From Pseudomaricurvus sp033283175 (GTDB lineage: Bacteria; Pseudomonadota; Gammaproteobacteria; Pseudomonadales; Cellvibrionaceae): 64,000 nt of DNA. The stretch is from contig JAWMQM010000001.1 of NCBI GenBank assembly GCA_033283175.1, positions 930,001-994,000 of the forward strand. Direction: 5' to 3'. The translations under genes and the position numbers were made by a program. The first letter of the stretch is position 1. Every line of letters begins with the position of its first letter. Below the pieces are notes generated by a model. That model saw only the letters and a list, made by a program, of their open reading frames with translations, did not search any database and was not told the DNA's origin. Positions 35,114 to 44,758 of the stretch are shown one piece after another.

Positions 35114-35359
35114 TCAGGCGGCGGCCTCAGCCTCCAGGTAGACCGTCAGCGCATCAAAGCCACCGACGTAGTTCTGGCCATGGAAGATCTGCGGCACGGT
35201 GTTGACCTCGTGACCTACGGTCTTTGACAGATCCGCCTTGCTGATGCCCTCGTCATGGATATTGACGTAGCGGTAAGGCAAACCACGGCTTTCCAGAACT
35301 TCCTTGGCGCGGCGACAAAATCCGCACTGATCGTGACCGAATACTGTGTAGCGACTCAT
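35114..35359 (-). CDS. Glutaredoxin-family protein, CGFC active site
   Basis: An 81-residue glutaredoxin-like protein with the active site CGFC in DQCGFCRRAKEVLESRG, the cis-proline in TVPQIFHG and the glycine pair in YVGGFDAL. The ATG at 35359 is six bases after GGAGG, better than an in-frame TTG at 35365. It shares the CGFC motif with the glutaredoxin at 56.8 kb, and the two are likely paralogues. Probably a glutathione-dependent disulfide reductase. Confidence 0.88.
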   Translation of the reverse strand: MSRYTVFGHDQCGFCRRAKEVLESRGLPYRYVNIHDEGISKADLSKTVGHEVNTVPQIFHGQNYVGGFDALTVYLEAEAAA

Positions 35360-35664
35360 GGGCAACCTCCGTTGCAGTGATTGATTAACTGCTGAGCAGA
35401 TTAGGCCGTTGCCCTGAATAGATAAAATCGATTATTCCTCTGCGAATGATAGGTAAAACCTAAAATAACAGAATCCCGCCCAATCAGGGTGACAGGCTTG
35501 CGTGTGTGCAGCGGGGATTAATTGCTTTATCCTAGCTCAACCCGCCGGCAGCCACCGGCTGATGCGCAGGCAAGGCGCGGTTACCCATGACGTGCGTCAA
35601 GGCACGGCACCCGCAGCTGACTAGAATGAATAATACTTAACGCAATATTCGGAGATACCACACT
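35360..35664. other. Divergent intergenic region, grx / usp
   Basis: A 305-bp gap with no gene. A short palindrome TGACG-TG-CGTCA lies at 35588-35599 and a TAGAAT -10-like hexamer at 35622-35627, both upstream of the universal stress gene. No partner -35 is clear. Confidence 0.35.
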
Positions 35665-36462
35665 ATGGAACACCAGGTTACCGTGCTGATCGTCATCGAT
35701 CCCAGTAAAAACGAGCATCCGGCACTGGACAGGGCACTGCTGCTGGCCGACCGCGCCTTCAACGGCGCCCGGGTAAAAATGGTGTTCCTGCTCAACTCCA
35801 GCGAAACCACCACCGCCAAGGCCGGTGCCGTGCTGTGTGACAGCGCCTGGATCAAGGAGAACATCTACACCCGCCTGCTGACCAAGCCCAATATCGAGCA
35901 CTCCGTGGTGATGGGCTGGGGTCCGAGCTTCAACGATGTGATCCTGGAAGCCAGCCACAGCGTGCAACCCACCCTTTCCATCGTGCCGCAGTACGACACC
36001 AGCAGCGCCAGCCGCTTCAGTGACGAGCGCTGGAAACTGCTGCGCGAAGCCACCAACTCTGTACTGCTGGCCCCGGTTGGCCCACGTCAGCACTCCGGTC
36101 GCCTGCTCTGCGCCTTCAAACTGCAGGACGAAACCTACGACGAGCGTAACCAGCGTATTGCCGAGATCGGTAAAAAGTTTGGCGAAATCTTCGGCCTGGA
36201 AGTACACGCGGTGAACGCCTACAGCGACTCCATGAACTTTCCCGATCGCGGCCGTATCGCCAGCATGACCGGTATTGCCAATGAGAACATCCACGTCAAG
36301 CTGGGCGAACCCGATGACGTGATCTGCAGTGTTGCCGATGAGATCGATGCCGACCTGACCCTCATTGCCAGTAAGCAACGCAAGGGCTGGAAAGGCGCCC
36401 TGCGTGGCAACATGATCGAGAAGATCAGCGAGCGTATGAACCGCGATATTTTGATGATTTAA
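35665..36462 (+). CDS. Universal stress protein, tandem-domain (UspE-like)
   Basis: The 265-residue protein has two Usp-type halves: residues about 1-130 (VTVLIVIDPSKNEHPALDRALLL, cut here to VTVLIVIDPSKNEHPA) and about 135-265 (RLLCAFKLQDETYDERN to MNRDILMI). The glycine-rich nucleotide loop in the second half (SKQRKGWKGALRGNMIEKI) is only partly conserved. Usp proteins are induced under stress or oxygen limitation. It converges with the cis/trans isomerase gene across a repeat and a bidirectional terminator. Confidence 0.85.
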   Translation: MEHQVTVLIVIDPSKNEHPALDRALLLADRAFNGARVKMVFLLNSSETTTAKAGAVLCDSAWIKENIYTRLLTKPNIEHSVVMGWGPSFNDVILEASHSVQPTLSIVPQYDTSSASRFSDERWKLLREATNSVLLAPVGPRQHSGRLLCAFKLQDETYDERNQRIAEIGKKFGEIFGLEVHAVNAYSDSMNFPDRGRIASMTGIANENIHVKLGEPDDVICSVADEIDADLTLIASKQRKGWKGALRGNMIEKISERMNRDILMI

Positions 36463-36469
36463 AAAAACA

Positions 36470-36532
36470 GGTACTAGGTACTAGGTACTAGGTACTAGGT
36501 ACTAGGTACTAGGTACTAGGTACTAGGTACTA
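36470..36532. repeat. Nine perfect tandem copies of GGTACTA
   Basis: A 63-bp microsatellite made of nine exact 7-bp units, between the usp stop and the terminator hairpin. The unit length is not a multiple of three and each frame meets TAG, so it is non-coding. Each junction creates CTAG, a tetranucleotide usually rare in such genomes. Confidence 0.98.
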
Positions 36533-36576
36533 AAAATTAAGGGCCGTTGATGTAGTGTCAACGGCCCTTAATTTTT
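36532..36576. terminator. Bidirectional intrinsic terminator, perfect 19-bp stem
   Basis: Left arm 36532-36550 (AAAAATTAAGGGCCGTTGA), 7-base loop, right arm 36558-36576, its exact complement. The A/T ends give U-tracts on both strands, so it can end both the usp transcript and the convergent cti transcript. Confidence 0.95.
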
Positions 36577-36592
36577 GCCATCCGGCAGGTTG

Positions 36593-38992
36593 TCAGCGAT
36601 TTTCCAGGCGGTTGTAGTCGAGCAGGCCGTAGTTGACCGACTGCAGTTCGCGCATGCGCTGGTGCACGCGATCACTGTGCTGCCAGAAGTTGGCGGCGGT
36701 GCGGCGCACGCCGTAGCGGCTCATAAAGTGGGCGTAGTCATCGGCGCTGCGCAGCAGGGAGAGATCCTCCACCAGTTCCGGTAACTGCGCCTCGCTGATG
36801 GCCCAGAAGGCCGACGGGTAAGCACCCAGCACACCCGCAGCCACCGTCAGGCGATCTTCCTCCGGCAAGCGGCTGGAAGATTCATCCAGCAGGCTGACAA
36901 TATTGGAGTGCGCATTGTCACGCAGTATGGTGTAGAGGTGCAGGGTGCCGCCGGCGTCCTCCACGCTCAGGATGGTTATCTGCGGCAACTCGCTGAGTGC
37001 CGGATAGCCCAGCCCCGCTATTTTCTGCAACCAGCCTCTCTGACTGGCCGGCACAGCCGGATTATCCAGGGTGTAAGTGTTATCCAGTGCCGCACCCACA
37101 CGCTTGCGCACCTCACCGTAGAGCTCACGCTTGGGGTTATCGGTTTTGTAGACAATCGCCGTCTCGTGCGACAGGTGGTCACCGAGGCGCAGCACAAAGT
37201 CTTTTACTTCGCTGTCAGTATCCCGGTACCAGTGGCGCCACTGCTTCTGCTGCTCATCTCTGGGGAGCAGAGCGAGAAACTGGTATTCGCTCTCCATACG
37301 CAGGAAGTCCATGTACAGCCGCGTCAGCAGTTGGTGGGAGACGTTACCGTAGACATCGAAGCCCGCCACCAACAAATAGTGTATGCGCTCCAGCACCGGA
37401 TAGCTGATCACCCAGGTGGTCTGCGGATCGTCACCGACCAGCCCCCGCACGACGGTCGCCGAATCGAAATGGCGGAACACCGTCAGGGCGGCATTGCTGT
37501 TCTGGCCGTCCCCATCCCAGATAACAGACGTGTCGACCTGACGACTGGCAGTGGTCAGCTGCTTATCAACAAACTCCGACCTCGCGACCATATACTGCTT
37601 GTGCTTCTCCGAGTAGTTGAGCCAATTGCCCAGCGGGCGCAGGTTGCTCTCCGACTCCGCCGGCAGTACCAGCAGGTCACTGTGTTCCGCCAGGAAACCG
37701 GCGGACTCGTCCGGATCGATCAGGTCCGGATTGACAAACAACACCCAGAAGCGATCACGAATCACATTCAGCGCAATCTGCCCGCGACACACCGGTCCCT
37801 TGATGAAACCATTGATGGTGTACTCCGCCTCTTCCAGCATAAATCGGTAGCGCGACGCCACCGGCAGCTCGCGGAAGGTTTTGAAAGGATTGCTGGCGGT
37901 ATCCGGGGCGTAGGACGGCAACCGCGTCACACGGTATTCCGTGTCGAAGAACCACTGCTGCCACTGCGCGCGGCGCTTGCTGTTAAAGGCATAGGGCATG
38001 CGGGTTTTGGTCAATGGGGTAGCACGATCCAGCTGCAACCGGTACCAGATGGGCGCCCCCGGGTCGTCGTAGGGGCGACGGGTCGCCACGATGCGAACCG
38101 GATCCCCCGGCGGGGTAAAGGAGCGCACCAGCCGGAACACCTGCTGTGCCGCCTCATCGCCGCTGCCGGCATCGTTGAAATAGATATGACTGAGGAACAG
38201 GTGCTCGTAAATGTAACGCCCTACCAGCTGCCCCTTGAGGCTGTCCTGGTTGAGAAAGGCCTCCCAGCTGTCCACCTGTTGCTGCAGGGCCCGTGACAGT
38301 GGCGCCGCCTTGGGCAATGGCGCACCGGCCTCCAGCCAGCGGGTAATCGCCTGCTGCTCTTTGGAGGTTAAGCCGGGCAAACCATAGGGCATGCCCCACT
38401 GCGGGTAAGTGCTGCTGAAGCTGTCAAATTCCTCCAGCCGCGGGCACTGCTCCTCGCGACCGATGCCCACCGTGACACTGTCGGGCAGCAGCGCATTGGT
38501 GGTGAGTGGATGCTGCTGTTTCAACTCCAGCATACGATAGAGAACACTGGCCTCGCGGTGAGCCTCAGGTTCCTGAGTGCGTTCGTTGAGCACCGGGTAG
38601 AAATCCCTGCTGCGCCAGGCTTCAGTATTGGGGGCATCGATACCGAGACGGCTGGGCGCTGCCTCCAGCAGGCGCCGGCCGTTGTACACTTTCTCCTTGC
38701 TGGCACCGCGATCAATGCCCTCCACGGAGGAGAGTTTCAGCTGGCAGGGGGCATCGTAACAGCCGTGACACACCACACAGCGGCTCTCCAGTACCGGCTG
38801 CACCTGCTGCTGGTAATAACGCCCCCACTCCGAATCCAAGGCCACGTCCCGCTCAACGGTATGCGGTGAGCCGAAGCGATTGTTCAGGTCGGCGGCGGCC
38901 CACAAGGCGCAGCCCGACATCAGCAGGCTCAACAGCAGCAGGCGACCGGTTTTTCTGCCTCGCTTTATTACCGTCCTTGCCAACTCCCTCAT
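36593..38992 (-). CDS. cti: Fatty acid cis/trans isomerase
   Basis: The 799-residue protein matches the Cti family. It has an N-terminal membrane/export signal (LLLLSLLMSGCALWA) and the single haem c motif CVVCH in ESRCVVCHGCYDAPCQLKLS, then ELKQQHPLTTNALLPDSV, EEQCPRLEEF and MPYGLPGLT in the family order. Cti converts cis- to trans-unsaturated membrane fatty acids in the periplasm on solvent or heat shock. The start at 38992 is chosen because the open frame to 39370 overlaps ldhA antisense. It is divergent from ldhA. Confidence 0.9.
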   Translation of the reverse strand: MRELARTVIKRGRKTGRLLLLSLLMSGCALWAAADLNNRFGSPHTVERDVALDSEWGRYYQQQVQPVLESRCVVCHGCYDAPCQLKLSSVEGIDRGASKEKVYNGRRLLEAAPSRLGIDAPNTEAWRSRDFYPVLNERTQEPEAHREASVLYRMLELKQQHPLTTNALLPDSVTVGIGREEQCPRLEEFDSFSSTYPQWGMPYGLPGLTSKEQQAITRWLEAGAPLPKAAPLSRALQQQVDSWEAFLNQDSLKGQLVGRYIYEHLFLSHIYFNDAGSGDEAAQQVFRLVRSFTPPGDPVRIVATRRPYDDPGAPIWYRLQLDRATPLTKTRMPYAFNSKRRAQWQQWFFDTEYRVTRLPSYAPDTASNPFKTFRELPVASRYRFMLEEAEYTINGFIKGPVCRGQIALNVIRDRFWVLFVNPDLIDPDESAGFLAEHSDLLVLPAESESNLRPLGNWLNYSEKHKQYMVARSEFVDKQLTTASRQVDTSVIWDGDGQNSNAALTVFRHFDSATVVRGLVGDDPQTTWVISYPVLERIHYLLVAGFDVYGNVSHQLLTRLYMDFLRMESEYQFLALLPRDEQQKQWRHWYRDTDSEVKDFVLRLGDHLSHETAIVYKTDNPKRELYGEVRKRVGAALDNTYTLDNPAVPASQRGWLQKIAGLGYPALSELPQITILSVEDAGGTLHLYTILRDNAHSNIVSLLDESSSRLPEEDRLTVAAGVLGAYPSAFWAISEAQLPELVEDLSLLRSADDYAHFMSRYGVRRTAANFWQHSDRVHQRMRELQSVNYGLLDYNRLENR

Positions 38993-39112
38993 GCGTTTCA
39001 ATACCCTGTCCACCCATTCAACTGCTCTGGCAATGAGCCCCGATACTACATTTAAGTCTATGATTAATACAGAATGGTGCTTATCTGCGATCAGCAAACC
39101 GGGAGACGTATC

Positions 39113-40111
39113 ATGATCAAAATCGCCTTTTACGATTGCAAACCTTACGACCGCATCTCCTTCACCCAGGCCAACAAACGCTTCGGTTTGCACATCACCT
39201 GGCTGGAGACACATCTCAATGCCAATACCGTGAGCCTCAGCCAGGGCCATCAGGTAGTGTGCGCGTTCGTGAATGACAGCATTGATGCCGATGTCATACA
39301 TCAGCTCAAACAGCAGGGTGTACGCCTGCTGGCCATGCGCTGCGCCGGCTACAACAACGTTGACCTGCACGCAGCGGGCAGCGACCTGACGGTGGTAAGG
39401 GTGCCCGGTTACTCACCCTATGCGGTGGCGGAACACGCCGCCGCCCTGATCCTGACCCTCAACCGCCACACCCACAAAGCCTACAACCGCACCCGCGATG
39501 GCAACTTCTCCATCAACGGCCTGCTGGGTTTTGACCTGCACGGCAAGGTGGCAGGTATCATCGGTACCGGACAGATAGGGCAGTGCCTGATCAGTATCCT
39601 CAAAGGCTTCGGTATGCAGGTGCTGGCGTACGACCCACAGGCCAACAACGAGCTCGCTGCCCGCCTGGGATTTACCTACACCACACTGGCGGAATTGTAC
39701 CGGCAAGCCGATCTCATCTCCCTGCACTGCCCGCTGACACCAGACACGTTTCACCTGATCGACGGCGAAGCCATTGCCCAGATGAAGGCAGGGGTGATGA
39801 TCATCAACACCGGACGCGGCAAACTGATTGACACCAAGGCCCTGATCTCGGCCCTGAAGGCTGAGCGCATCGGCAGCGCCGGGCTCGATGTCTACGAAGA
39901 AGAGGCGGATTACTTTTTTGAAGATCGCTCACTCAATCCCATCACCGATGACACCCTGGCAAGACTGCTGACCTTCCCCAATGTTCTCATCACCTCCCAT
40001 CAGGGATTTTTTACCCGCGAAGCGTTGCACAATATTGCGGAAACCACATTACAGAATATCGACGACTTCTTTGCCGGACGCACCCTGGTCAACCAGGTGT
40101 GCACTATCTGA
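39113..40111 (+). CDS. ldhA: D-lactate dehydrogenase (NAD-dependent 2-hydroxyacid dehydrogenase)
   Basis: A 332-residue D-isomer 2-hydroxyacid dehydrogenase close to E. coli LdhA. It begins IKIAFYDCKPYDRISF; the NAD loop is GIIGTGQIGQC (near residue 152), the catalytic Arg is in MRCAGYNNVDLHAA/NTGRGKLIDTK, the Glu in LDVYEEEADYFFEDRS and the His in SHQGFFTREAL. It reduces pyruvate to D-lactate during fermentation. GGGAG is seven bases before the ATG. A quinone-linked D-lactate oxidase gene lies 4.6 kb downstream. Confidence 0.93.
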   Translation: MIKIAFYDCKPYDRISFTQANKRFGLHITWLETHLNANTVSLSQGHQVVCAFVNDSIDADVIHQLKQQGVRLLAMRCAGYNNVDLHAAGSDLTVVRVPGYSPYAVAEHAAALILTLNRHTHKAYNRTRDGNFSINGLLGFDLHGKVAGIIGTGQIGQCLISILKGFGMQVLAYDPQANNELAARLGFTYTTLAELYRQADLISLHCPLTPDTFHLIDGEAIAQMKAGVMIINTGRGKLIDTKALISALKAERIGSAGLDVYEEEADYFFEDRSLNPITDDTLARLLTFPNVLITSHQGFFTREALHNIAETTLQNIDDFFAGRTLVNQVCTI

Positions 40112-40222
40112 GAGAGCGCCAGCCGCACTGGCGCACAGCAACCGGCTGATGCAACTACGGCCTGCCCATACGCCTGTGATCTTTTCTTTACCTTTGCGTG
40201 ATTTTCCGCGCCGCGGTGGACA

Positions 40223-40231
40223 TGCTATAAG
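40223..40231 (+). promoter_or_regulatory. Possible extended -10 promoter of the RND operon
   Basis: TGCTATAAG, an extended -10 element (TGn plus TATAAg) 37 bp before the adaptor start. No good -35 hexamer is present. Confidence 0.35.
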
Positions 40232-40267
40232 TAACACCACCGCGACAAGGCTGTTTCCGGACCTGAC

Positions 40268-41359
40268 ATGAGCAATCGATTTACTTTGCTGCGTGCGGGC
40301 GCATTCGCGCTCTGCGCACTTACCCTCCCCCTCCAGACCCACGCCCAGGCCCCGGTGCCGGTCACCACCGCGCCGGTACAGATGCGAGCCATCCACCAGC
40401 AGGTGACCATCACCGGCACGGTCACCTCGCCGCAGGTGGCAAGACTGTCAGCCGCCACCAGCGGCCTGATTACCGCCGTGAATGCCGACGAAGGCAGCCG
40501 CGTCACCGCCAACGACCTGCTGGTACAACTGGATGACGAGCTGGCGCAACTGCAGTGGCAGAGCGCCCAGGCGAAATTAAAACAGGCGCGTACCTCCCTG
40601 GCCGATGCCAAACGCCGGCTGGCGGAAGCCCGCCGCCTGGCGCCACAGCGCACCATCGCCGAAACGGTGGTGCGTGACCTGGAGGCGGAAGTCGAAGTCA
40701 ACGAGGCGGCCGTGGAACAGGCCGCGGCCGACGCCGGTTACCAGCAGGCGCTGCTGGGCAAACACCAGCTGCGCGCCCCCTTCACCGGCGTTGTCAGCCG
40801 CAAGCTGGCAGAGGTGGGTGAGTGGGTGAACCCCGGCGCCGGCGTGCTGGAACTGGTGGCTGCCGACAACCTGCGCTTCGACTTTGCCGTGGCCGAGGAT
40901 TACCTGTCACTGCTGCACCCCGACAGCCGCGTCGAGGTGAAACTGCCGGCGCTGCAGAATGCCCTGCTGCCAGCCCGTGTACTGACCATTGTGCCGGTCA
41001 GCAGCCCTGGCGCCCGCACCTTCCTGCTACGCGCCGTCCCGGAAAAGGCAGACTCGCGCATCATCCCCGGCATGTCCGTCAGCGCGGCGCTGAAAATTCC
41101 GGCACAGCGGCAGAACCTGGTGGTACCCCGCGATGCCATCCTGCGCTACCCGGACGGACGTGTGGTGGTGTGGACCGTGGAAGATGAAGGCGAGGACAAG
41201 GTTGCCCGCCTGCACGTGGTCAAGCTGGGCCAGGCGTTCTCGGGGCTGGTTGAGATCGAGAGTGACCTGCAGCCATCGGCACAGGTGGTGGTGCGCGGCA
41301 ACGAAGCCCTGCAGGCGGGACAGAAGGTGCGGATTACCAACAGCGGCAGTGGTAGCTGA
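40268..41359 (+). CDS. RND efflux periplasmic adaptor (membrane fusion protein)
   Basis: A 363-residue adaptor. Signal peptide to about residue 27 (ending HAQA), then the lipoyl-like halves (ATSGLITAVNADEGSRVTAND and LRAPFTGVVSRKLAEVGEWV, each shortened here: SGLITAVNADEG, APFTGVVSRKLAEVG) around an alpha hairpin, and a beta-barrel/proximal domain. It should link the inner-membrane pump to an outer-membrane channel. The permease starts two bases after its stop; no TolC-like gene is present, so the channel must come from elsewhere. Confidence 0.9.
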   Translation: MSNRFTLLRAGAFALCALTLPLQTHAQAPVPVTTAPVQMRAIHQQVTITGTVTSPQVARLSAATSGLITAVNADEGSRVTANDLLVQLDDELAQLQWQSAQAKLKQARTSLADAKRRLAEARRLAPQRTIAETVVRDLEAEVEVNEAAVEQAAADAGYQQALLGKHQLRAPFTGVVSRKLAEVGEWVNPGAGVLELVAADNLRFDFAVAEDYLSLLHPDSRVEVKLPALQNALLPARVLTIVPVSSPGARTFLLRAVPEKADSRIIPGMSVSAALKIPAQRQNLVVPRDAILRYPDGRVVVWTVEDEGEDKVARLHVVKLGQAFSGLVEIESDLQPSAQVVVRGNEALQAGQKVRITNSGSGS

Positions 41360-41361
41360 CC

Positions 41362-44300
41362 ATGTTTGAAGCCATCATCAAACGCGGCATTCTCACCACC
41401 GTCGTTGTCCTGATCGTCTGCGTGTTGGGCATACTGGCCGCCACCCGCATTCCGGTGCAGATGATTCCCGACCTGGATGTGCGGGTCATCAGTATCCGCA
41501 CCATCTGGCCCGGTGCCACGCCCCAGGATGTGGAAAAAGAGATTCTGATCGAGCAGGAAGAGTACCTGCGCACCCTGCCCAACCTGTCGCGCATCGAAGC
41601 CACCGCCAGCACCGGCATGGCGGAGATCGAGCTGGAGTTTCCCTTCGGCACCGACATCACCGAGATGCTGATCCGGGTCAACAACGCCCTCAGCCAGGCG
41701 CCCTCCTACCCGGAGGCGGTGGATCAACCGCGCATCTACGCCAACTCCTTCTCCAGCAGCCCGTTCATTTTTTTTGGTGTCACCCCCCTGCCCGGCAATC
41801 CGAAACAGCTGGACATGGACCTGATGCTGGATTTTATCGAGGACAACGTCAAAACCCGCATGTCGCAGGTACAGGGCGTGTCCGAAATAGCCTTGCGTGG
41901 GGGGGCTGAGCGACAGATCCAGATTCTGGTAGACCCGGCGCGACTGGCACAACGCCAGCTCTCACTAACCGATGTGCGCGAGGCCATACGCAAGCGCAAC
42001 CGTGACCGCTCCGGCGGCGACATCAAATCCGGCAAGCGTCAGTTCCTGCTGCGCACCGTGGGCCGCTTTGAGGACATGGAGGAGCTGCAACAGCTGATCC
42101 TCACCCGCCGTGGCGATGCCGTGATCCGGCTGCAGGATGTGGCCACCGTACAACTGGACCACTTCGAGAAGGGCGCCTCGGCGTTTTACAACGGCGACCC
42201 CAATATCTTTGTCATGGCGATGAAAGACGCCGGCGCCAACGTCATCGATATCAAGCGGGATATGCTGGCCGAAGTGGCCCTGATCAACCACGACGTACTG
42301 CAACCGGCGGGCTTGCAGATCACCCATATCGCCGACGACGTGCACTATGTGGAGGAGTCTGTCGCCAACGTCTGGCAGAACCTGGCCCTGGGCAGCCTGC
42401 TGGCCATCGGGGTGATGTTTCTGTTCCTGCGCTCGCTGCGCACCACCGCTATCGGTGTCATGGGCATCCCCATCTGTATCATCGTCGCCTTCTTTGGCTT
42501 GCTGGTGATGGGGCGCACCATCAACGTTATCTCGCTGGCCGGCATTGCCTTTGCCATCGGCATGACGCTGGACAACAGCATCGTGGTACTGGAGAGCATT
42601 GAACTGGAACTGCGCCGCGGACTCAACCGGGTGCAGGCGGCCGTCGCCGGTGTGAAGAATGTGTGGCCGGCGGTCTTCGCCTCCACCATGACCACGGTAC
42701 TGGTGTTCCTGCCGGTGGCGTTTGTAAAAGAGGAGGCCGGCCAGCTCTACTCCGACATTGCCATCGCCATCTCTGCCGCCATTCTCGCCTCCATGCTGGT
42801 GGCGATCACTATCCTGCCCACCGCCGCCGCGCGCCTCAAGCACCTGCTGCCGGAGGAGAACAGCCAACCCAACGGCCGCGCCCACCGACTGGGGTTGTGG
42901 CTGCGGGCCCACACCCTCGATGGCGTGCACTGGCTGGTGGCTGACCGCAAACGTCGCTTCGCCTGTATCGCCATTACGGTAGTCATCAGCGCCGCCATTC
43001 TCGCCTTGCTGACACCGCCGGCCGAGTACCTGCCGGAAGGGGAAGAGCCCAAGGTGTTCGCCACCATGTCGGCGCCGCCGGGCTACAACCTGGATACCAT
43101 GCAGGAGATCGGTGACGAGATTCAGGCCTACTTCCTCAGCTACACCGGCACCGACCCGCAGGCCTTCCGCAGCGGCGACGACCCGGTGCCGTCCATCAAG
43201 TATTTCAATATCTGGGTCTACCCCTTCATGGTCCGGGTGATAGCGGAGCCCACCGACGCCGCCGATATTGAAGCGTTTATGGATGCCATCACCCAAAAAT
43301 TCCTGCAGTACCCCGGCATGCGCGCCTTCGCCACCCGCGGCTCCATCATCACCAGCAACGACGGCGGCACCCGCAGCATCAACCTGGACATCGCCGGCCC
43401 CGATCTGGAAACCATTTTCAGTGTCGCTATGTCCGCCTACCGCCGCGCCGGCGAAGTGTTCGACAACCCCCGCATCCAGACCAGCCCCAACTCTCTCACC
43501 ATGGCCCAGCCCATGGTGGAGATACGCCCCGATTGGCAGCGGGCGGCGGAGGTGGGCATGTCCGCGGAGGAGCTGGGCTTTACCGTGTCGGCGCTCACCG
43601 ATGGCAGCTACGTGGATGAGTTTTTCCTCGGTGACGACAAGATCGATATCTACCTCTACAGCACGGTAGGCCAGAACGCGCAGCTGGAGTCCCTGCCGCA
43701 GCTGCCCATCTACACCCCCAACGGCACCATCCTGCCGTTGAGCGCGCTTGCGGAGATCCGTGAGAGCGTGGATACCGCCATGGTGCGTCGCGTTAACGGC
43801 AACCGCACCGTCACCCTGAACATCATTCCACCGCGCTCGGTGGCACTGGAGAGCGGTGTCGAGACCGTGCGCACAGAGGTGGTGAGCTACCTGCGCAACG
43901 CCGGACAGATTCCCGCCGGGGTGAGCATCTCCATCTCCGGTGCCGCCGACCAGCTGGATGCCACCCGCACGGCACTGACCAGCAACTACCTGGTGGCGCT
44001 GTTTATTATCTACCTGCTGCTGGTGGCCATCTTCAGCCACTGGGGCTACCCGCTGCTGATCATGACCTCCATCCCCCTGGGCATTGCCGGCGGCATTGTG
44101 GGCCTGTGGCTGCTGAATGCGGTGGGCGGCCTGCTGCCCTGGTTTGGGCTGGCGGCCATTGTGCAGCCCTTTGACATGATCTCCATGCTGGGCTTCCTGA
44201 TCCTGATGGGCACGGTGGTCAACAACCCCATCCTCATCGTGCACAGGGCGATGGAGAATGTGCAGCAGAACGGCATGGATGCCATCGCCGCCGTCAACGA

Positions 44301-44523
44301 AGCCGTGGACACCCGCCTGCGTCCCATCACCATGTCCACCATCACCACCCTCTTCGGTCTCGCACCGCTGGTACTGATTCCCGGAGCCGGTACCGAGCTC
44401 TATCGCGGTGTCGGTGCCATTGTGATGTTCGGCATCATCGGTGCCACGGTGGTGACCCTGACCATGCTGCCGGCGTTAACGGCGGCGGTGCTGGAGTATG
44501 TGCAACGGCGGCAGAAAGGCTGA
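41362..44523 (+). CDS. RND efflux permease (AcrB/HAE1-like)
   Basis: The 1053-residue pump has the length of AcrB-type permeases, with TM1 at the N-terminus (LTTVVVLIVCVLGILAATRI), two large periplasmic loops and TM groups at about 340-550 and 870-1040. In TM4 the proton-relay pair that is Asp-Asp in AcrB reads Asp-Asn (GMTLDNSIVVLESI). It is coupled to the adaptor gene. The substrate is unknown. This type forms a branch separate from MexB and AcrB. Confidence 0.93.
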   Translation: MFEAIIKRGILTTVVVLIVCVLGILAATRIPVQMIPDLDVRVISIRTIWPGATPQDVEKEILIEQEEYLRTLPNLSRIEATASTGMAEIELEFPFGTDITEMLIRVNNALSQAPSYPEAVDQPRIYANSFSSSPFIFFGVTPLPGNPKQLDMDLMLDFIEDNVKTRMSQVQGVSEIALRGGAERQIQILVDPARLAQRQLSLTDVREAIRKRNRDRSGGDIKSGKRQFLLRTVGRFEDMEELQQLILTRRGDAVIRLQDVATVQLDHFEKGASAFYNGDPNIFVMAMKDAGANVIDIKRDMLAEVALINHDVLQPAGLQITHIADDVHYVEESVANVWQNLALGSLLAIGVMFLFLRSLRTTAIGVMGIPICIIVAFFGLLVMGRTINVISLAGIAFAIGMTLDNSIVVLESIELELRRGLNRVQAAVAGVKNVWPAVFASTMTTVLVFLPVAFVKEEAGQLYSDIAIAISAAILASMLVAITILPTAAARLKHLLPEENSQPNGRAHRLGLWLRAHTLDGVHWLVADRKRRFACIAITVVISAAILALLTPPAEYLPEGEEPKVFATMSAPPGYNLDTMQEIGDEIQAYFLSYTGTDPQAFRSGDDPVPSIKYFNIWVYPFMVRVIAEPTDAADIEAFMDAITQKFLQYPGMRAFATRGSIITSNDGGTRSINLDIAGPDLETIFSVAMSAYRRAGEVFDNPRIQTSPNSLTMAQPMVEIRPDWQRAAEVGMSAEELGFTVSALTDGSYVDEFFLGDDKIDIYLYSTVGQNAQLESLPQLPIYTPNGTILPLSALAEIRESVDTAMVRRVNGNRTVTLNIIPPRSVALESGVETVRTEVVSYLRNAGQIPAGVSISISGAADQLDATRTALTSNYLVALFIIYLLLVAIFSHWGYPLLIMTSIPLGIAGGIVGLWLLNAVGGLLPWFGLAAIVQPFDMISMLGFLILMGTVVNNPILIVHRAMENVQQNGMDAIAAVNEAVDTRLRPITMSTITTLFGLAPLVLIPGAGTELYRGVGAIVMFGIIGATVVTLTMLPALTAAVLEYVQRRQKG

Positions 44524-44544
44524 TTAGTGCCACTTATCGCGACG

Positions 44545-44620
44545 GCGGGAATCCGGATTTTGTGCTACCCACTGTGGATCCCCGCCTGCGCGGGGATGAC
44601 TATGGGGCGCGGGGATGACA
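44545..44620. repeat. Intergenic palindromic repeat
   Basis: The 235-bp gap between the RND permease and dld holds a perfect hairpin ATCCCCGC-CTGC-GCGGGGAT (44578-44597) with a partial second copy of the GCGGGGATGAC arm at about 44612. It belongs to the same general class as the elements at 5.77 and 62.1 kb. It lacks the covarying hairpin module. Confidence 0.8.
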
Positions 44621-44758
44621 ATGGTTGGCAGTCGACGCTCTCCAGGACACCGGATAACGGGCAGGGGTTTATTCCTGCAGTTTTAGACAATCGTCGGGCA
44701 GGCGCGGTGATCCCTCTCTGCTATCCTGCAGGGCAACCCTCGCCAATGTCGCCACACC

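Noticed and set aside
38993..39370. N-terminal extension of the cis/trans isomerase by 126 codons
   Set aside because: It would run antisense through the start of ldhA; the signal sequence begins right after the ATG at 38992.
40116..40134. Terminator after ldhA (GCGCCAG-CCGCA-CTGGCGC)
   Set aside because: A hairpin is present but no U-tract follows, so it was not listed as a terminator.
41965..44244. A 759-codon frame antisense to the RND permease
   Set aside because: Shadow of the permease, with the repetitive Gly/His/Gln composition typical of antisense frames in GC-rich genes.
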